From Desulfobacula sp. (lineage in GTDB: Bacteria; Desulfobacterota; Desulfobacteria; Desulfobacterales; Desulfobacteraceae), in contig NZ_JAQYWD010000048.1 in assembly GCF_030145145.1 (NCBI RefSeq), forward strand, positions 1-36,239: a stretch of 36,239 bases of DNA. Direction: 5' to 3'. Positions 14,913 through 22,908 of the stretch are shown one piece after another; positions within the stretch are counted from its first letter, which is position 1, and each line of letters opens with the position of its first letter. The position numbers were made by a program, and so were the translations under genes. The notes under the pieces are model-generated. The model worked only from the letters and a program-made list of their open reading frames with translations, was not told the origin of the DNA and ran no database searches.

Positions 14913-17003
14913 ATGAACACTACTGAAGTTCAGGAAATTGATGATGGTTTGGAACTGGCCAGGCGACTGGCAGAGGAAGAAGAAGGTATATCAAGAAAAC
15001 CCCGGGGGGGTGAGAAATGGGTGATTCCAACCATTGCTGTCAGCTGGAGCCTGTTCCAGTTGTCTATAGCCAGCTGGCTGATTCTTGACTCTACCTATAT
15101 CCGGTCGATCCATCTTGGGTTTGCCTTATTGATTGTTTTTTTGAATTTTCCGCTTTTCAGGAAAAAAAAATTCGGGTTGAGATTTTTATCCGCCACGAAA
15201 AGAATTCCTGTTTTTGATTATATTATTGCGCTTATCGCCTGTCTTTCAGCCCTCTATCTGGTGCTGGATTACGAAGGGATAACCACGCGGTATGGGTCGC
15301 CGATTCCCCGGGATATCGTCATTGGCATCACGTTGACCTTATTGCTTCTCGAGGCCGCCAGAAGGGTTATCGGGCCAGCGCTCCCTGTCATTGCCATCTG
15401 TTTTTGTGTGTATGCTTTTTTTGGACCGTATATGCCGGACCTCATCGCGTTTAAGGGTGTGTCGTTAAATCGCTTTGTGGGTCAAATGACCATGTCCACG
15501 GAGGGTATTTATGGTATTCCCCTGGATGTTTCCGCCACCATTGTTTTTCTGTTTGTGCTGTTTGGCGCCATGCTGGACAGGGCAGGCGCCGGTCACTACT
15601 TTATTCAACTGGCCTTGAGTCTTTTAGGCGGCTTTAAAGGCGGCCCTGCAAAGGCAGCCGTTCTTGGAAGCGGGCTGACCGGAATGGTATCCGGGTCCAG
15701 TATTGCCAATATCGTGACAACGGGCACCTTTACCATCCCCATGATGAAAAAGGTAGGGTATCCGGCCACCAAGGCCGCAGCTGTTGAGGTGGCAGCCAGT
15801 ACAGATGGACAGCTGGCACCGCCCATTATGGGCGCTGCAGCATTTATCATTGCCGAATATGTCAATGTGCCCTATGTGGAGGTGATCAAGGCAGCAGCCA
15901 TCCCGGCGTTTGCCTCCTATGCCGCATTGTTCTATATTACCCATATTGAGGCATCCAAACTGGGTCTAAGGGGGATGCCGAAGAATGAACTCCCTGTATT
16001 TTTCAAGACGTTTTTAAGCGGGATTCATTTTATGATTCCCATTTTATTGCTGCTGTATGAGCTGGTTATCGTTCGTCACTCCCCTGAACTTGCCGCATTT
16101 CATGCCATATGGCTGATGGCGCTGGTGATGCTGTTCCAGGAACCCATCAAGGCCTATATTGCCAAAAAACCCATTGGTCCTGCCATAAAAAAGGCCATCG
16201 TTGATATTTTCTCGGCCCTTGCCTCGGGTGCCCGGAATATGGTTTCAGTGGCCCTTGCCACGGCTGCAGCCGGCATCATTGTCGGTGTTGTCGCCTTGGG
16301 TCTGGGCGGGTTGATCACCGAAATTATTGATGTCATTTCCATGGGCAATGTTTACATCATGCTGGTTATCACGGCCCTGGCAAGCCTGATTATTGGAATG
16401 GGGTTACCCACTACGGCCACCTATATTGTCATGGCATCCTTGACAGCCCCTGCCATCGTCACCATTGCCGCTAATCAGGAATGGTTTGTGCCGTTAATGA
16501 GTGCCCATTTGTTCTGTTTTTATTTTGGGATTCTGGCAGATGATACCCCGCCGGTGGGCCTTGCCGCGTATGCGGCTGCCGCCATTGCAAAATCGCCGCC
16601 CATTGCCACGGGCCTTCAGGGATTCATGTACGATATTCGAACCGCCATCCTGCCCTTCATGTTCATCTTCAATTCTGATTTGATCCTGCACAATATTTCG
16701 TCCTGGCCCCAGGGGATTTTGATTTTTGTCATGGCGTGTATCGGTAATTTTGCCTTTGCATCGGCGACCCAGGGATGGTTTGTGGCCGGCAACAAAATAT
16801 GGGAAACCCCCTTGTTTTTAAGTGTGACGGTTTGTGCCATGAGACCGGATGCCATTGCCTCCCTGGTTGGACTGCCCCATGAACAGCGCTACTATGTTTA
16901 TCCGGTTGCCCTGATCATTTTTGGTATCCTTTATCTGATGCAGAGACCTAGGATTCCTCAAGGTAACTCCCGGAAAGTCCGGCAGGCATTTGGCGACTTT
17001 TGA
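14913..17003 (+). CDS. Fused TRAP transporter permease (DctQ-DctM type, TAXI-associated)
   Basis: A 696-residue inner-membrane protein combining the small (about 4 segments, 50-180) and large (about 12 segments, 180-680) TRAP membrane subunits, driven by an ion gradient. Recognisable blocks are LLEAARRVIGPALPVIA, GSGLTGMVSGSSIANIVTTGTFTIPMMKK, the DGQLAPPIMGAAAF loop and GMGLPTTATYIVMA. The start is taken as ATG 14913 (MNTTEVQEIDD), because the family begins with a short acidic tail before the first membrane segment. A GTG at 14853 in frame would add 20 residues and lacks a ribosome site. It pairs with the receptor just upstream. Confidence 0.92.
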   Translation: MNTTEVQEIDDGLELARRLAEEEEGISRKPRGGEKWVIPTIAVSWSLFQLSIASWLILDSTYIRSIHLGFALLIVFLNFPLFRKKKFGLRFLSATKRIPVFDYIIALIACLSALYLVLDYEGITTRYGSPIPRDIVIGITLTLLLLEAARRVIGPALPVIAICFCVYAFFGPYMPDLIAFKGVSLNRFVGQMTMSTEGIYGIPLDVSATIVFLFVLFGAMLDRAGAGHYFIQLALSLLGGFKGGPAKAAVLGSGLTGMVSGSSIANIVTTGTFTIPMMKKVGYPATKAAAVEVAASTDGQLAPPIMGAAAFIIAEYVNVPYVEVIKAAAIPAFASYAALFYITHIEASKLGLRGMPKNELPVFFKTFLSGIHFMIPILLLLYELVIVRHSPELAAFHAIWLMALVMLFQEPIKAYIAKKPIGPAIKKAIVDIFSALASGARNMVSVALATAAAGIIVGVVALGLGGLITEIIDVISMGNVYIMLVITALASLIIGMGLPTTATYIVMASLTAPAIVTIAANQEWFVPLMSAHLFCFYFGILADDTPPVGLAAYAAAAIAKSPPIATGLQGFMYDIRTAILPFMFIFNSDLILHNISSWPQGILIFVMACIGNFAFASATQGWFVAGNKIWETPLFLSVTVCAMRPDAIASLVGLPHEQRYYVYPVALIIFGILYLMQRPRIPQGNSRKVRQAFGDF

Positions 17004-17025
17004 TTCAATGTAAAGGAGAAAGTCA

Positions 17026-17517
17026 TTGAAAAATATTGAAAAAATCCTTGTTCCCCTTGCGTTTACAGATTATTCCCAGGGGGTGTTTGATTGTGCTTCA
17101 CAAATGGCCGTGAAGAATGATGCCATTCTGATTGTTTTAAGCATTATCAATTCAAGGGATATTGAATCCGTGGAGACCATTGTTTCCATGGGCTATGATG
17201 TAGATGCGGAGCACTATATTGAAACCATTCGAAAAGACAGGAAGCAGCGGCTGAATGAGATGGCAGATGCGTCCAGCATTGACAAGGATAAGGTCAAAAT
17301 ATTGTTCAAGGTTGGAAAACCGGTGGATGAGATTTTAACGGTCATCCGCAAAGAAGCGCCGGATCTTGTTGTCATGGGAACAAGGGGCCGTTCCAGTCTT
17401 AAAACCAGTATAATGGGCTCGGTGGCTGAAAAAGTGTTCAAGCGGTCTCCTGTTAATGTATTGTCCTACAGGGATGAAGATGTTAGAAAAAGTTTGGAAA
17501 AAAAGCTTCATTTTTAG
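17026..17517 (+). CDS. Universal stress protein (UspA family)
   Basis: A 163-residue single-domain Usp. It starts KNIEKILVPLAFTDYSQGVFDCA, the usual first strand and loop, and has the ATP-binding pattern G-x2-G-x9-G-S in GTRGRSSLKTSIMGS (about 122-136), so it should bind ATP. The start is TTG at 17026, seven bases after AAAGGAG. It is 22 bases behind the TRAP permease; Usp genes are often last in TRAP operons (for example TeaD regulates the TeaABC transporter), so a role in gating or sensing for this transporter is a fair inference. Confidence 0.9.
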   Translation: MKNIEKILVPLAFTDYSQGVFDCASQMAVKNDAILIVLSIINSRDIESVETIVSMGYDVDAEHYIETIRKDRKQRLNEMADASSIDKDKVKILFKVGKPVDEILTVIRKEAPDLVVMGTRGRSSLKTSIMGSVAEKVFKRSPVNVLSYRDEDVRKSLEKKLHF

Positions 17518-17533
17518 TCTGTCCGTTCAACCA

Positions 17534-17573
17534 AACCGCTTTTGAACTTTGAAACAAATGTTCAAAAGCGGTT
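17534..17573. terminator. Inverted repeat between convergent genes, probable terminator
   Basis: AACCGCTTTTGAAC and GTTCAAAAGCGGTT form a perfect 14-bp stem with a 12-base loop, between the ends of the Usp and MOT1-type genes. No clear T-run follows on the plus strand, so termination efficiency is uncertain. Confidence 0.5.
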
Positions 17574-17608
17574 CAATGGAACACATCCAAACCGGTTTTG
17601 TCTTGAAA

Positions 17609-18820
17609 TTACACATTTAATTTGTTTGATTTTATCGCATAGGCAATCCCAATACCTGCGATAAAGGCGGCGGCAAGATTTGAAGCCAGGGTTATCCCTA
17701 ACATCAATAATGCAACAAACAAATCCTTTCGTTCTTTTATGTCAATAATGGTCAATGACAATTGACTCCCGGCAAACAGGAGTAATACCCCCAGAACCGC
17801 CATGGGAATAAGATATAAAAGTGACAGCAGGTGAGGTCCAAATAAAATGGCGAAAAGGACAAAAATTGATCCGATAATGATGTTAGAGCCGGCCGTGCGG
17901 GCACCAAAGCGATAATGGGCTGCCAGGCCCCCGGCACCATGACACAGCGGCATACCACCCAGAAAAAAACTCATAAAGTTTGCCAGGGCCATGCTGATAC
18001 ATGCTGTTTTATACGTTATTTTTGTTGATTTTTCATGGAAATATTCCTGGGAAAGATCTGCATAAGCAATCACAGCATTCCCGAGGGTCATGGGGATTTG
18101 AGGCAGAACAAGGGCAAGTAAAGCAAACGTAAAGTCAGCACTTGTGGGAAATGTAAAATCAAGGGATCCTGTCAGGTTGAGCCCGCCCATCAGTTGATGA
18201 AAGGCCTCTTGAATGCCGTCGTGGGTCCCAAAAAGTATCCCAAAAACAATACCGCCTGACACGATGAAAAGCCCAGCCGGGAATCGTTTGTTTTCCAGCA
18301 GCAATAACGTCAAAATCCCGCCGATAATTCCGATAAGGATACCAATGGGGACCGGTCCGATGGCCTGCAGGGTCAGATAGGGCTCCATGGCCTGCCGGAC
18401 GAGTTGGAATTTTGAAGTACCGATGATGAACCTGACCCCTTGCGCCATCAGGAGAACGCCTGTGGATAACTGGACCCCCCGGACAACCGACTTGGGCACA
18501 TATTTACCAACAACCGTGATGGCATTCGTTGCCCCTAGGAGCAAAAGAAAACACCCCACCAGCAAACCGGATGCCGATACTTGAGAGGCGGTCATTCCTG
18601 TTGCAATGGCATAGGCCCCGATAACCTTCATGGGTTGAACCGGGACGGTGATTTTAAAATAAATTCCGGAAAGAATATAAAAAAGGCCGACACTCAAAAA
18701 AATACCCATGGGATTCAAGCCATTCACAAGGCTCATCCCAATGGCAATGGGAAGGAGGGTTCCCAGATCTCCCAACGACCCGGCCATTTCCATTCGGTTA
18801 AACTTGTAGTTTGTCTCCAT
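17609..18820 (-). CDS. MOT1-family molybdate (or sulfate) transporter
   Basis: A 403-residue membrane protein with about 10-11 hydrophobic segments. It has the MOT1/SulP-related signatures AGSLGDLGTLLPIAIGM near the N-terminus, KITVPVQPMKVIGAYA, and GGMPLCHGAGGLAAHYRFGART, which line the anion path in this family. MOT1 proteins move molybdate with high affinity; prokaryotic members are annotated as putative sulfate/molybdate transporters. There is no STAS domain, unlike typical SulP proteins. The ATG at 18820 has CGGAG 8 bases upstream; a longer frame to 18865 lacks one. It is divergent from a molybdopterin oxidoreductase, which supports molybdate or tungstate as substrate. Confidence 0.85.
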   Translation of the reverse strand: METNYKFNRMEMAGSLGDLGTLLPIAIGMSLVNGLNPMGIFLSVGLFYILSGIYFKITVPVQPMKVIGAYAIATGMTASQVSASGLLVGCFLLLLGATNAITVVGKYVPKSVVRGVQLSTGVLLMAQGVRFIIGTSKFQLVRQAMEPYLTLQAIGPVPIGILIGIIGGILTLLLLENKRFPAGLFIVSGGIVFGILFGTHDGIQEAFHQLMGGLNLTGSLDFTFPTSADFTFALLALVLPQIPMTLGNAVIAYADLSQEYFHEKSTKITYKTACISMALANFMSFFLGGMPLCHGAGGLAAHYRFGARTAGSNIIIGSIFVLFAILFGPHLLSLLYLIPMAVLGVLLLFAGSQLSLTIIDIKERKDLFVALLMLGITLASNLAAAFIAGIGIAYAIKSNKLNV

Positions 18821-18863
18821 GTGTTGGCTCCGTGATTCATTCAATGGGTTGATAAAAATTAAC

Positions 18864-18891
18864 ATTTTACCTTATTATGCATCTTAAACAA
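18864..18891 (-). promoter_or_regulatory. Possible promoter of the molybdate transporter gene
   Basis: On the minus strand TTGTTT (18886-18891), a 16-base spacer and TAAAAT (18864-18869) lie 44 bases before the ATG at 18820. Confidence 0.35.
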
Positions 18892-18948
18892 TAAAAAAAT
18901 TGCGATCTGTGCGGTTAGCCATTTTCGGGCCGGGATTTTAACCGTGTA

Positions 18949-18977
18949 TTGACAGACCCCCGGGATTCAGTTAAACA
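18949..18977 (+). promoter_or_regulatory. Possible promoter of the molybdopterin oxidoreductase gene
   Basis: TTGACA (18949-18954), a 17-base spacer and TAAACA (18972-18977), 78 bases before the ATG at 19055. The leader in between is unusually G-rich. Confidence 0.4.
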
Positions 18978-19054
18978 GGATTTTACGGAGTTCACGTCTA
19001 TGGGGGTGAGTGGGGGGCAGCTATCTGGGACGACCGGCCGACAAAGGGGGGGGT

Positions 19055-21040
19055 ATGAAAAAACAAGTAAAGGTTTCCTGTCCGATGGACTGTACGGATC
19101 TGTGCCGGTTTATTGCTACGGTGGAAAACAACCGGATCATTCAACTGGAAGGGGACCCATATCATCCGGTTACAAAGGGGTTCGTCTGTAAAAAAGGGAA
19201 AAATCTTGTTCAAAGGATGGAACACCCGGACAGGATCCGACACCCGCTGATAAAAAAGAACGGTCAGTTTATCCCAGCGTCTTATGACCAGGTCTTTGAC
19301 AGGATTGCCGATACACTTTTATCCATCAAGCAACAGTTTGGAACAGCCGCTATTTTAAATTATACCAGTGACGGATATGGGGGTGTTAAAAACAGGATCC
19401 AGACCATATTTTTCAACTGCTTTGGCGGGGTCACACAACCTGAAGGAAGTCTTTGCTGGGGGGCTGGAATTGCCGCGCAGCAATATGATTTCGGCAGTCC
19501 CAAAGGCCATTTCCCGGATGATGTGTTAACAGCCGATACCGTCCTCGTGTGGGGGAGAAATCCTAAATATACGAGTATTCATCTGTATACCCTGTTAAAA
19601 CAGGCACAAAAACGGGGCAGCTGCATCCGGGTGATTGATCCGGTGAAAACAGCCACTGCCAAGGCCTTTGATGATCATATCCGGATTAAACCGTCCACTG
19701 ACGGTGCCCTTGCCCTTGCCATGGCCAACGTTATTATTGAAAATGATCTCCATGATCGAGACTTTATTGAAAAATATGTTCTGGGATTCAGTCGGTTCAA
19801 AGCCTATGCTGCTGGATTTACCCTGGACAGAGCAGAAGCGATTACCGGCATCAGCGCCGCCACCATTCAAGATCTTGCCGTGCGCTATGCCCGGGCAAAA
19901 ACAGCCGCCATTTATATCGGGTTCGGCATGCAGCGGTATCATAATGGGGGTAATACTGTCCGGTGTATTGATGCCCTGGGCGCGATTACGGGAAATATAG
20001 GGAAAAAAGGCTGTGGGGTTAACTATGCGGCAAAATCCCTCAGTCCCTTTCTGTATGATGTGGAAAAAAAAAGTGAGGTCTATGCAACCCGGAAGCGAGT
20101 GTTCACGGTGGGAAAATTAGGGGATTTTTTAGAGGAAGTCCATGATCCACCGATCAAGGCCATCTTTGTTTCCGGCGGAAATCCACTGACCCAGAGTCCG
20201 GATCTTGAGAAAACAGTCAAACAGTTTTCCCGGGTTGAGTTCAAGGTGGTGTTTGACCACTTCATGACCGATACGGCCAGGCAGGCGGATATTGTGATAC
20301 CGGCAGCCTTTGTTTTTGAGCAAACGGATTTTTTTGCCACCTCCATGTATTCGCCGGTGTTAAATGTTTCACAAAAGGCAGTTGAGCCGCCGGAAGGGAT
20401 GCTGTCGGAGTTTGAATTTTATTTGGCATTGGCCCAAAAAATCGGATTGAAAAATCTTGGATTCAAGACGTCCGAGGCGTATTTGAAAAAAAGTGTCCGC
20501 CCTTTGATGGATAAGCTTGATATGAATTTTGACCAATTATCCGATGCCTGTGTGAGGATAGAAACAGATGCGATTGCCTGGCAGGATAAGGTTTTTGCAA
20601 CACGGTCCGGGAAAATTGAACTGTATAGTGAAAAAGCATTAGAAGACGGCCTTTCGCCGCTTCCAACCTTTATGGAACCGTATGGCGGAACACACCGGTT
20701 TCCGTTGCGGCTACTCACCTGCCACACCATAGATTCCATGCATTCCCAGGGATTTGTCTTTAACGATGAACTGCCGGTGGTCTACGTGAACCCAAAAACA
20801 GCTGAAAGATTTGCTGTTCAAGCGGACGCATATGTGGTGGTGATATCCGGGACGGCAAAATTAAAGACACGGCTGTGTGTGGATGACGACATTGGTGATA
20901 ACATCGCTTTTATTTACCAGGGGTTCTGGCATAAAAGCGGTGCGGTAAATTATCTGACGACATCCGTGATATCCGATATGGGTAAGCAGGCAGCCTATTA
21001 TGACAGTTTCTGCACCATCAAAAAAATAAAATTTGAATAA
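19055..21040 (+). CDS. Molybdopterin-dependent oxidoreductase (DMSO reductase family, single-subunit)
   Basis: A 661-residue enzyme with a bis-MGD molybdenum or tungsten cofactor. The N-terminal [4Fe-4S] ligands are Cys9, Cys13, Cys17 (CPMDCTDLC) and Cys45 (GFVCKKG). The catalytic domain carries EGSLCWGAGIAA, whose Ser or Cys is at the usual metal-ligand position. The C-terminal molydop-binding domain contains LLTCHTIDSMHSQG and LPVVYVNPKTAERF. No Tat signal is visible, so it is probably cytoplasmic. The ATG at 19055 follows a G-rich ribosome site; an in-frame GTG at 19010 is unlikely. No electron-transfer subunit is adjacent. The substrate cannot be told; related singletons are annotated only as molybdopterin oxidoreductases. 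Divergent to the molybdate transporter. Confidence 0.88.
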   Translation: MKKQVKVSCPMDCTDLCRFIATVENNRIIQLEGDPYHPVTKGFVCKKGKNLVQRMEHPDRIRHPLIKKNGQFIPASYDQVFDRIADTLLSIKQQFGTAAILNYTSDGYGGVKNRIQTIFFNCFGGVTQPEGSLCWGAGIAAQQYDFGSPKGHFPDDVLTADTVLVWGRNPKYTSIHLYTLLKQAQKRGSCIRVIDPVKTATAKAFDDHIRIKPSTDGALALAMANVIIENDLHDRDFIEKYVLGFSRFKAYAAGFTLDRAEAITGISAATIQDLAVRYARAKTAAIYIGFGMQRYHNGGNTVRCIDALGAITGNIGKKGCGVNYAAKSLSPFLYDVEKKSEVYATRKRVFTVGKLGDFLEEVHDPPIKAIFVSGGNPLTQSPDLEKTVKQFSRVEFKVVFDHFMTDTARQADIVIPAAFVFEQTDFFATSMYSPVLNVSQKAVEPPEGMLSEFEFYLALAQKIGLKNLGFKTSEAYLKKSVRPLMDKLDMNFDQLSDACVRIETDAIAWQDKVFATRSGKIELYSEKALEDGLSPLPTFMEPYGGTHRFPLRLLTCHTIDSMHSQGFVFNDELPVVYVNPKTAERFAVQADAYVVVISGTAKLKTRLCVDDDIGDNIAFIYQGFWHKSGAVNYLTTSVISDMGKQAAYYDSFCTIKKIKFE

Positions 21041-21138
21041 GACCGGCTTTCCCGGCCAGTTTGAACAGAGCAGAAGACCGAAAGTTGAATTATCAGCTTG
21101 CGCTTTACAAAATCATTGAATACTGGTATCAAATTTTT

Positions 21139-21567
21139 ATGGAAAAATATACGGTAAAAACCCATACCCTGACTGTGGGCATGGAGATCGGTCCGGATAT
21201 GGTTAATATCACTGGCCAAATCATGGGCTGGATGTCTCCATCGCCCGTCAGAAACGGTACCCTCCACGTCTTTGTGGTCGGATCTACCGGATCTGTTACC
21301 ACCATTGAATTCGAACCCGGGGTCGTGGACGACCTGAAGCGATCCATCACAGACCTGGCTCCGCCGGGACAGGTTTACGCCCATGAACAGGCCTGGCATG
21401 ACGGCAACGGCCACAGCCACGTCCAGGCTGCCCTGATGGGCCCCTCCCTGACCCTGCCGGTACTGGAAGGAAAATTGATCCTGGGCACCTGGCAGCAGGT
21501 GGTGATCATCAACCATGATAACAGTCCCAGGACCCGGAAGATTCAATTGACCCTGGCAGGGATATAG
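21139..21567 (+). CDS. YjbQ/UPF0047 family protein (secondary thiamine-phosphate synthase-like)
   Basis: A 142-residue single-domain protein. It has VNITGQI near the N-terminus, VGSTGSVTTIEFEPGVVDDL, then HDGNGHSHVQAALMGPSLTLPVLEGKLILGTWQ, the His/Asn-rich signature block of the YjbQ family. E. coli YjbQ has weak thiamine phosphate synthase activity; its main role is unsettled. The ATG at 21139 is preferred because the family starts at this point; a frame from TTG 21061 adds 26 residues of no recognisable character. Third codon positions are markedly C/G-rich compared with neighbours (ACC, CTC, GTC, AAC), suggesting recent transfer or a different expression class. Confidence 0.85.
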   Translation: MEKYTVKTHTLTVGMEIGPDMVNITGQIMGWMSPSPVRNGTLHVFVVGSTGSVTTIEFEPGVVDDLKRSITDLAPPGQVYAHEQAWHDGNGHSHVQAALMGPSLTLPVLEGKLILGTWQQVVIINHDNSPRTRKIQLTLAGI

Positions 21568-21753
21568 CACCATGATCCATACAAAATTCGGTTTCCTGCC
21601 ACCAATTTTGGGCTCGTATTTTAAAATAGAACTTACCCATATCCCTCCTCAATTGACGGCAGAGCCACGCCATATCTGGTGTGTTTTTTATAAAATGGCT
21701 AACATGTGCATATACGAGATGGCGATTGAATAGAAATTCCAAGAAAAAATAAT

Positions 21754-22845
21754 ATGATCTCCCTTATCGTTGTTAAAAAAGTAGAACTGGGTCCAAGACA
21801 GATGACATTCGGGTTTGAAGACCGGATGTCAAAAAATCTGGACTCCGTTTTTTCGTTCATTGAAAAGGCATATCAAACCGGCGGCCCGGTGGCACTCGAT
21901 GATCTGATATCATCACCCCAGCTGTTGGATGAACTTGCCGCGCCGGAAATCCTCCAGATTATTTTCTGGCTCGCTGAAGAACTAAAGATTCATTTTTTTG
22001 CCAGGGACCAGATTTTTTCCCCGCTGAAAACAAAGAAGATGTTGATGGAGAATCCGGGTAATCCTGTTTTTGTTGTCATCAACAGGCAGGTTGATGGCCG
22101 GAAATTCCGGCAGGCCCAGAAGATAGGCAGATCTGTTTTATCAACATTGCCGGAAGGGGATGATCAATATATATTTTCGCGTTACCTTGTGGGGAAACTG
22201 AAAACCTGGCAGGCCAGCCTGACATCCTTTGCGATTCAGGCAAAACAACCTTTTTTCCCCGGGAGTAAGGACATTAATAACGGTATTGTCCTGCTGGATA
22301 AGATCTTGGAAAAGCAGGACTCTTATTCGATGATTCTTGCCTGTTTGAAGTATCAATCCAGGATTGTTAAACTGGCAGAGACAGTCACGGTATTAACACC
22401 GTTTTACGATCAAGATCAGTCCTTCTGGCAGGTGTTTGTTGACCAGATGCAGGCCTTTGAAATCAACCTCACGGAAATCAAAAAAGACAAACATATTTTT
22501 TCTAAGTTTTGCAGGCTTAACGAGATTATGACATCACCATATCCCTATCCTCTGGTGACCGAGGCGGAACGTCTGCTGACTGATGTGCAGGATTTCCATA
22601 AGCAGGTTGAACAAAAAAAAATGGCGGTGCAACGGTCCAACGCTTTAGTAACGACAGAAAAAATGATCAGAAAATTGATTGGCCTGTTTGATACATTTGA
22701 AAGTGATCAGGAATACCGAAATAACTGCCTGTATGAATTAAGGACCCTGAGTAAAAGGATTGAAAAAACCCATCACATTGAGGAAATCAATACCTTGCTT
22801 GATGACGTCAAAGATTTTTTTGTGGATGTGATAGAAGACATTTAG
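21754..22845 (+). CDS. Orphan protein resembling the C-terminal part of BREX BrxC/PglY (DUF6079-like)
   Basis: A 363-residue, mostly helical protein. Features in order: a winged-helix-like stretch (LAAPEILQIIFWLAEELKIHF), a RKFRQAQKIGRSVL helix, FFPGSKDINNGIVLLDKIL, DSYSMILACLKYQSRIVKLAE, LTPFYDQDQSFW, then SPYPYPLVTEAERLLTDV and a long coiled coil ending HHIEEINTLLDD. This order recalls the C-terminal third of BrxC/PglY, the large P-loop ATPases of BREX phage defence (about 1,200 residues). The N-terminal Walker A/B ATPase part is entirely absent. No other BREX gene (brxA, brxB, pglX, pglZ, brxL) is near. It may be a relic or a repurposed domain. The frame is intact with ordinary codon use. 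Similarity is judged by eye, so only moderately sure. Confidence 0.45.
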   Translation: MISLIVVKKVELGPRQMTFGFEDRMSKNLDSVFSFIEKAYQTGGPVALDDLISSPQLLDELAAPEILQIIFWLAEELKIHFFARDQIFSPLKTKKMLMENPGNPVFVVINRQVDGRKFRQAQKIGRSVLSTLPEGDDQYIFSRYLVGKLKTWQASLTSFAIQAKQPFFPGSKDINNGIVLLDKILEKQDSYSMILACLKYQSRIVKLAETVTVLTPFYDQDQSFWQVFVDQMQAFEINLTEIKKDKHIFSKFCRLNEIMTSPYPYPLVTEAERLLTDVQDFHKQVEQKKMAVQRSNALVTTEKMIRKLIGLFDTFESDQEYRNNCLYELRTLSKRIEKTHHIEEINTLLDDVKDFFVDVIEDI

Positions 22846-22859
22846 GGGGCAAGATAAAA

Positions 22860-22886
22860 AAGGCAGGGGAAGGTTACCCCTGCCTT
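22860..22886 (-). terminator. Terminator of the branched-chain amino acid operon
   Basis: AAGGCAGGGG and CCCCTGCCTT form a perfect 10-bp GC-rich stem with a 7-base loop. On the minus strand it is followed by TTTTTTATC. It lies 23 bases past the leuA stop and may also stop plus-strand readthrough from the BrxC-like gene. Confidence 0.85.
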
Positions 22887-22908
22887 CAATGGGCACTTTT
22901 GTAATGTG

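Noticed and set aside
19010..19054. Upstream GTG start for the molybdopterin oxidoreductase
   Set aside because: The added residues are Gly-rich translation of the G-rich ribosome-site region; the ATG at 19055 gives a family-like N-terminus.
18866..19054. Molybdenum-cofactor riboswitch between the transporter and the molybdoenzyme
   Set aside because: The known conserved Moco motif blocks could not be found by eye in this stretch.
21568..21753. Transposase or other gene remnant between yjbQ and the BrxC-like gene
   Set aside because: The minus-strand frame reads somewhat protein-like but matches nothing I can name, and no inverted repeats or target duplications were seen.
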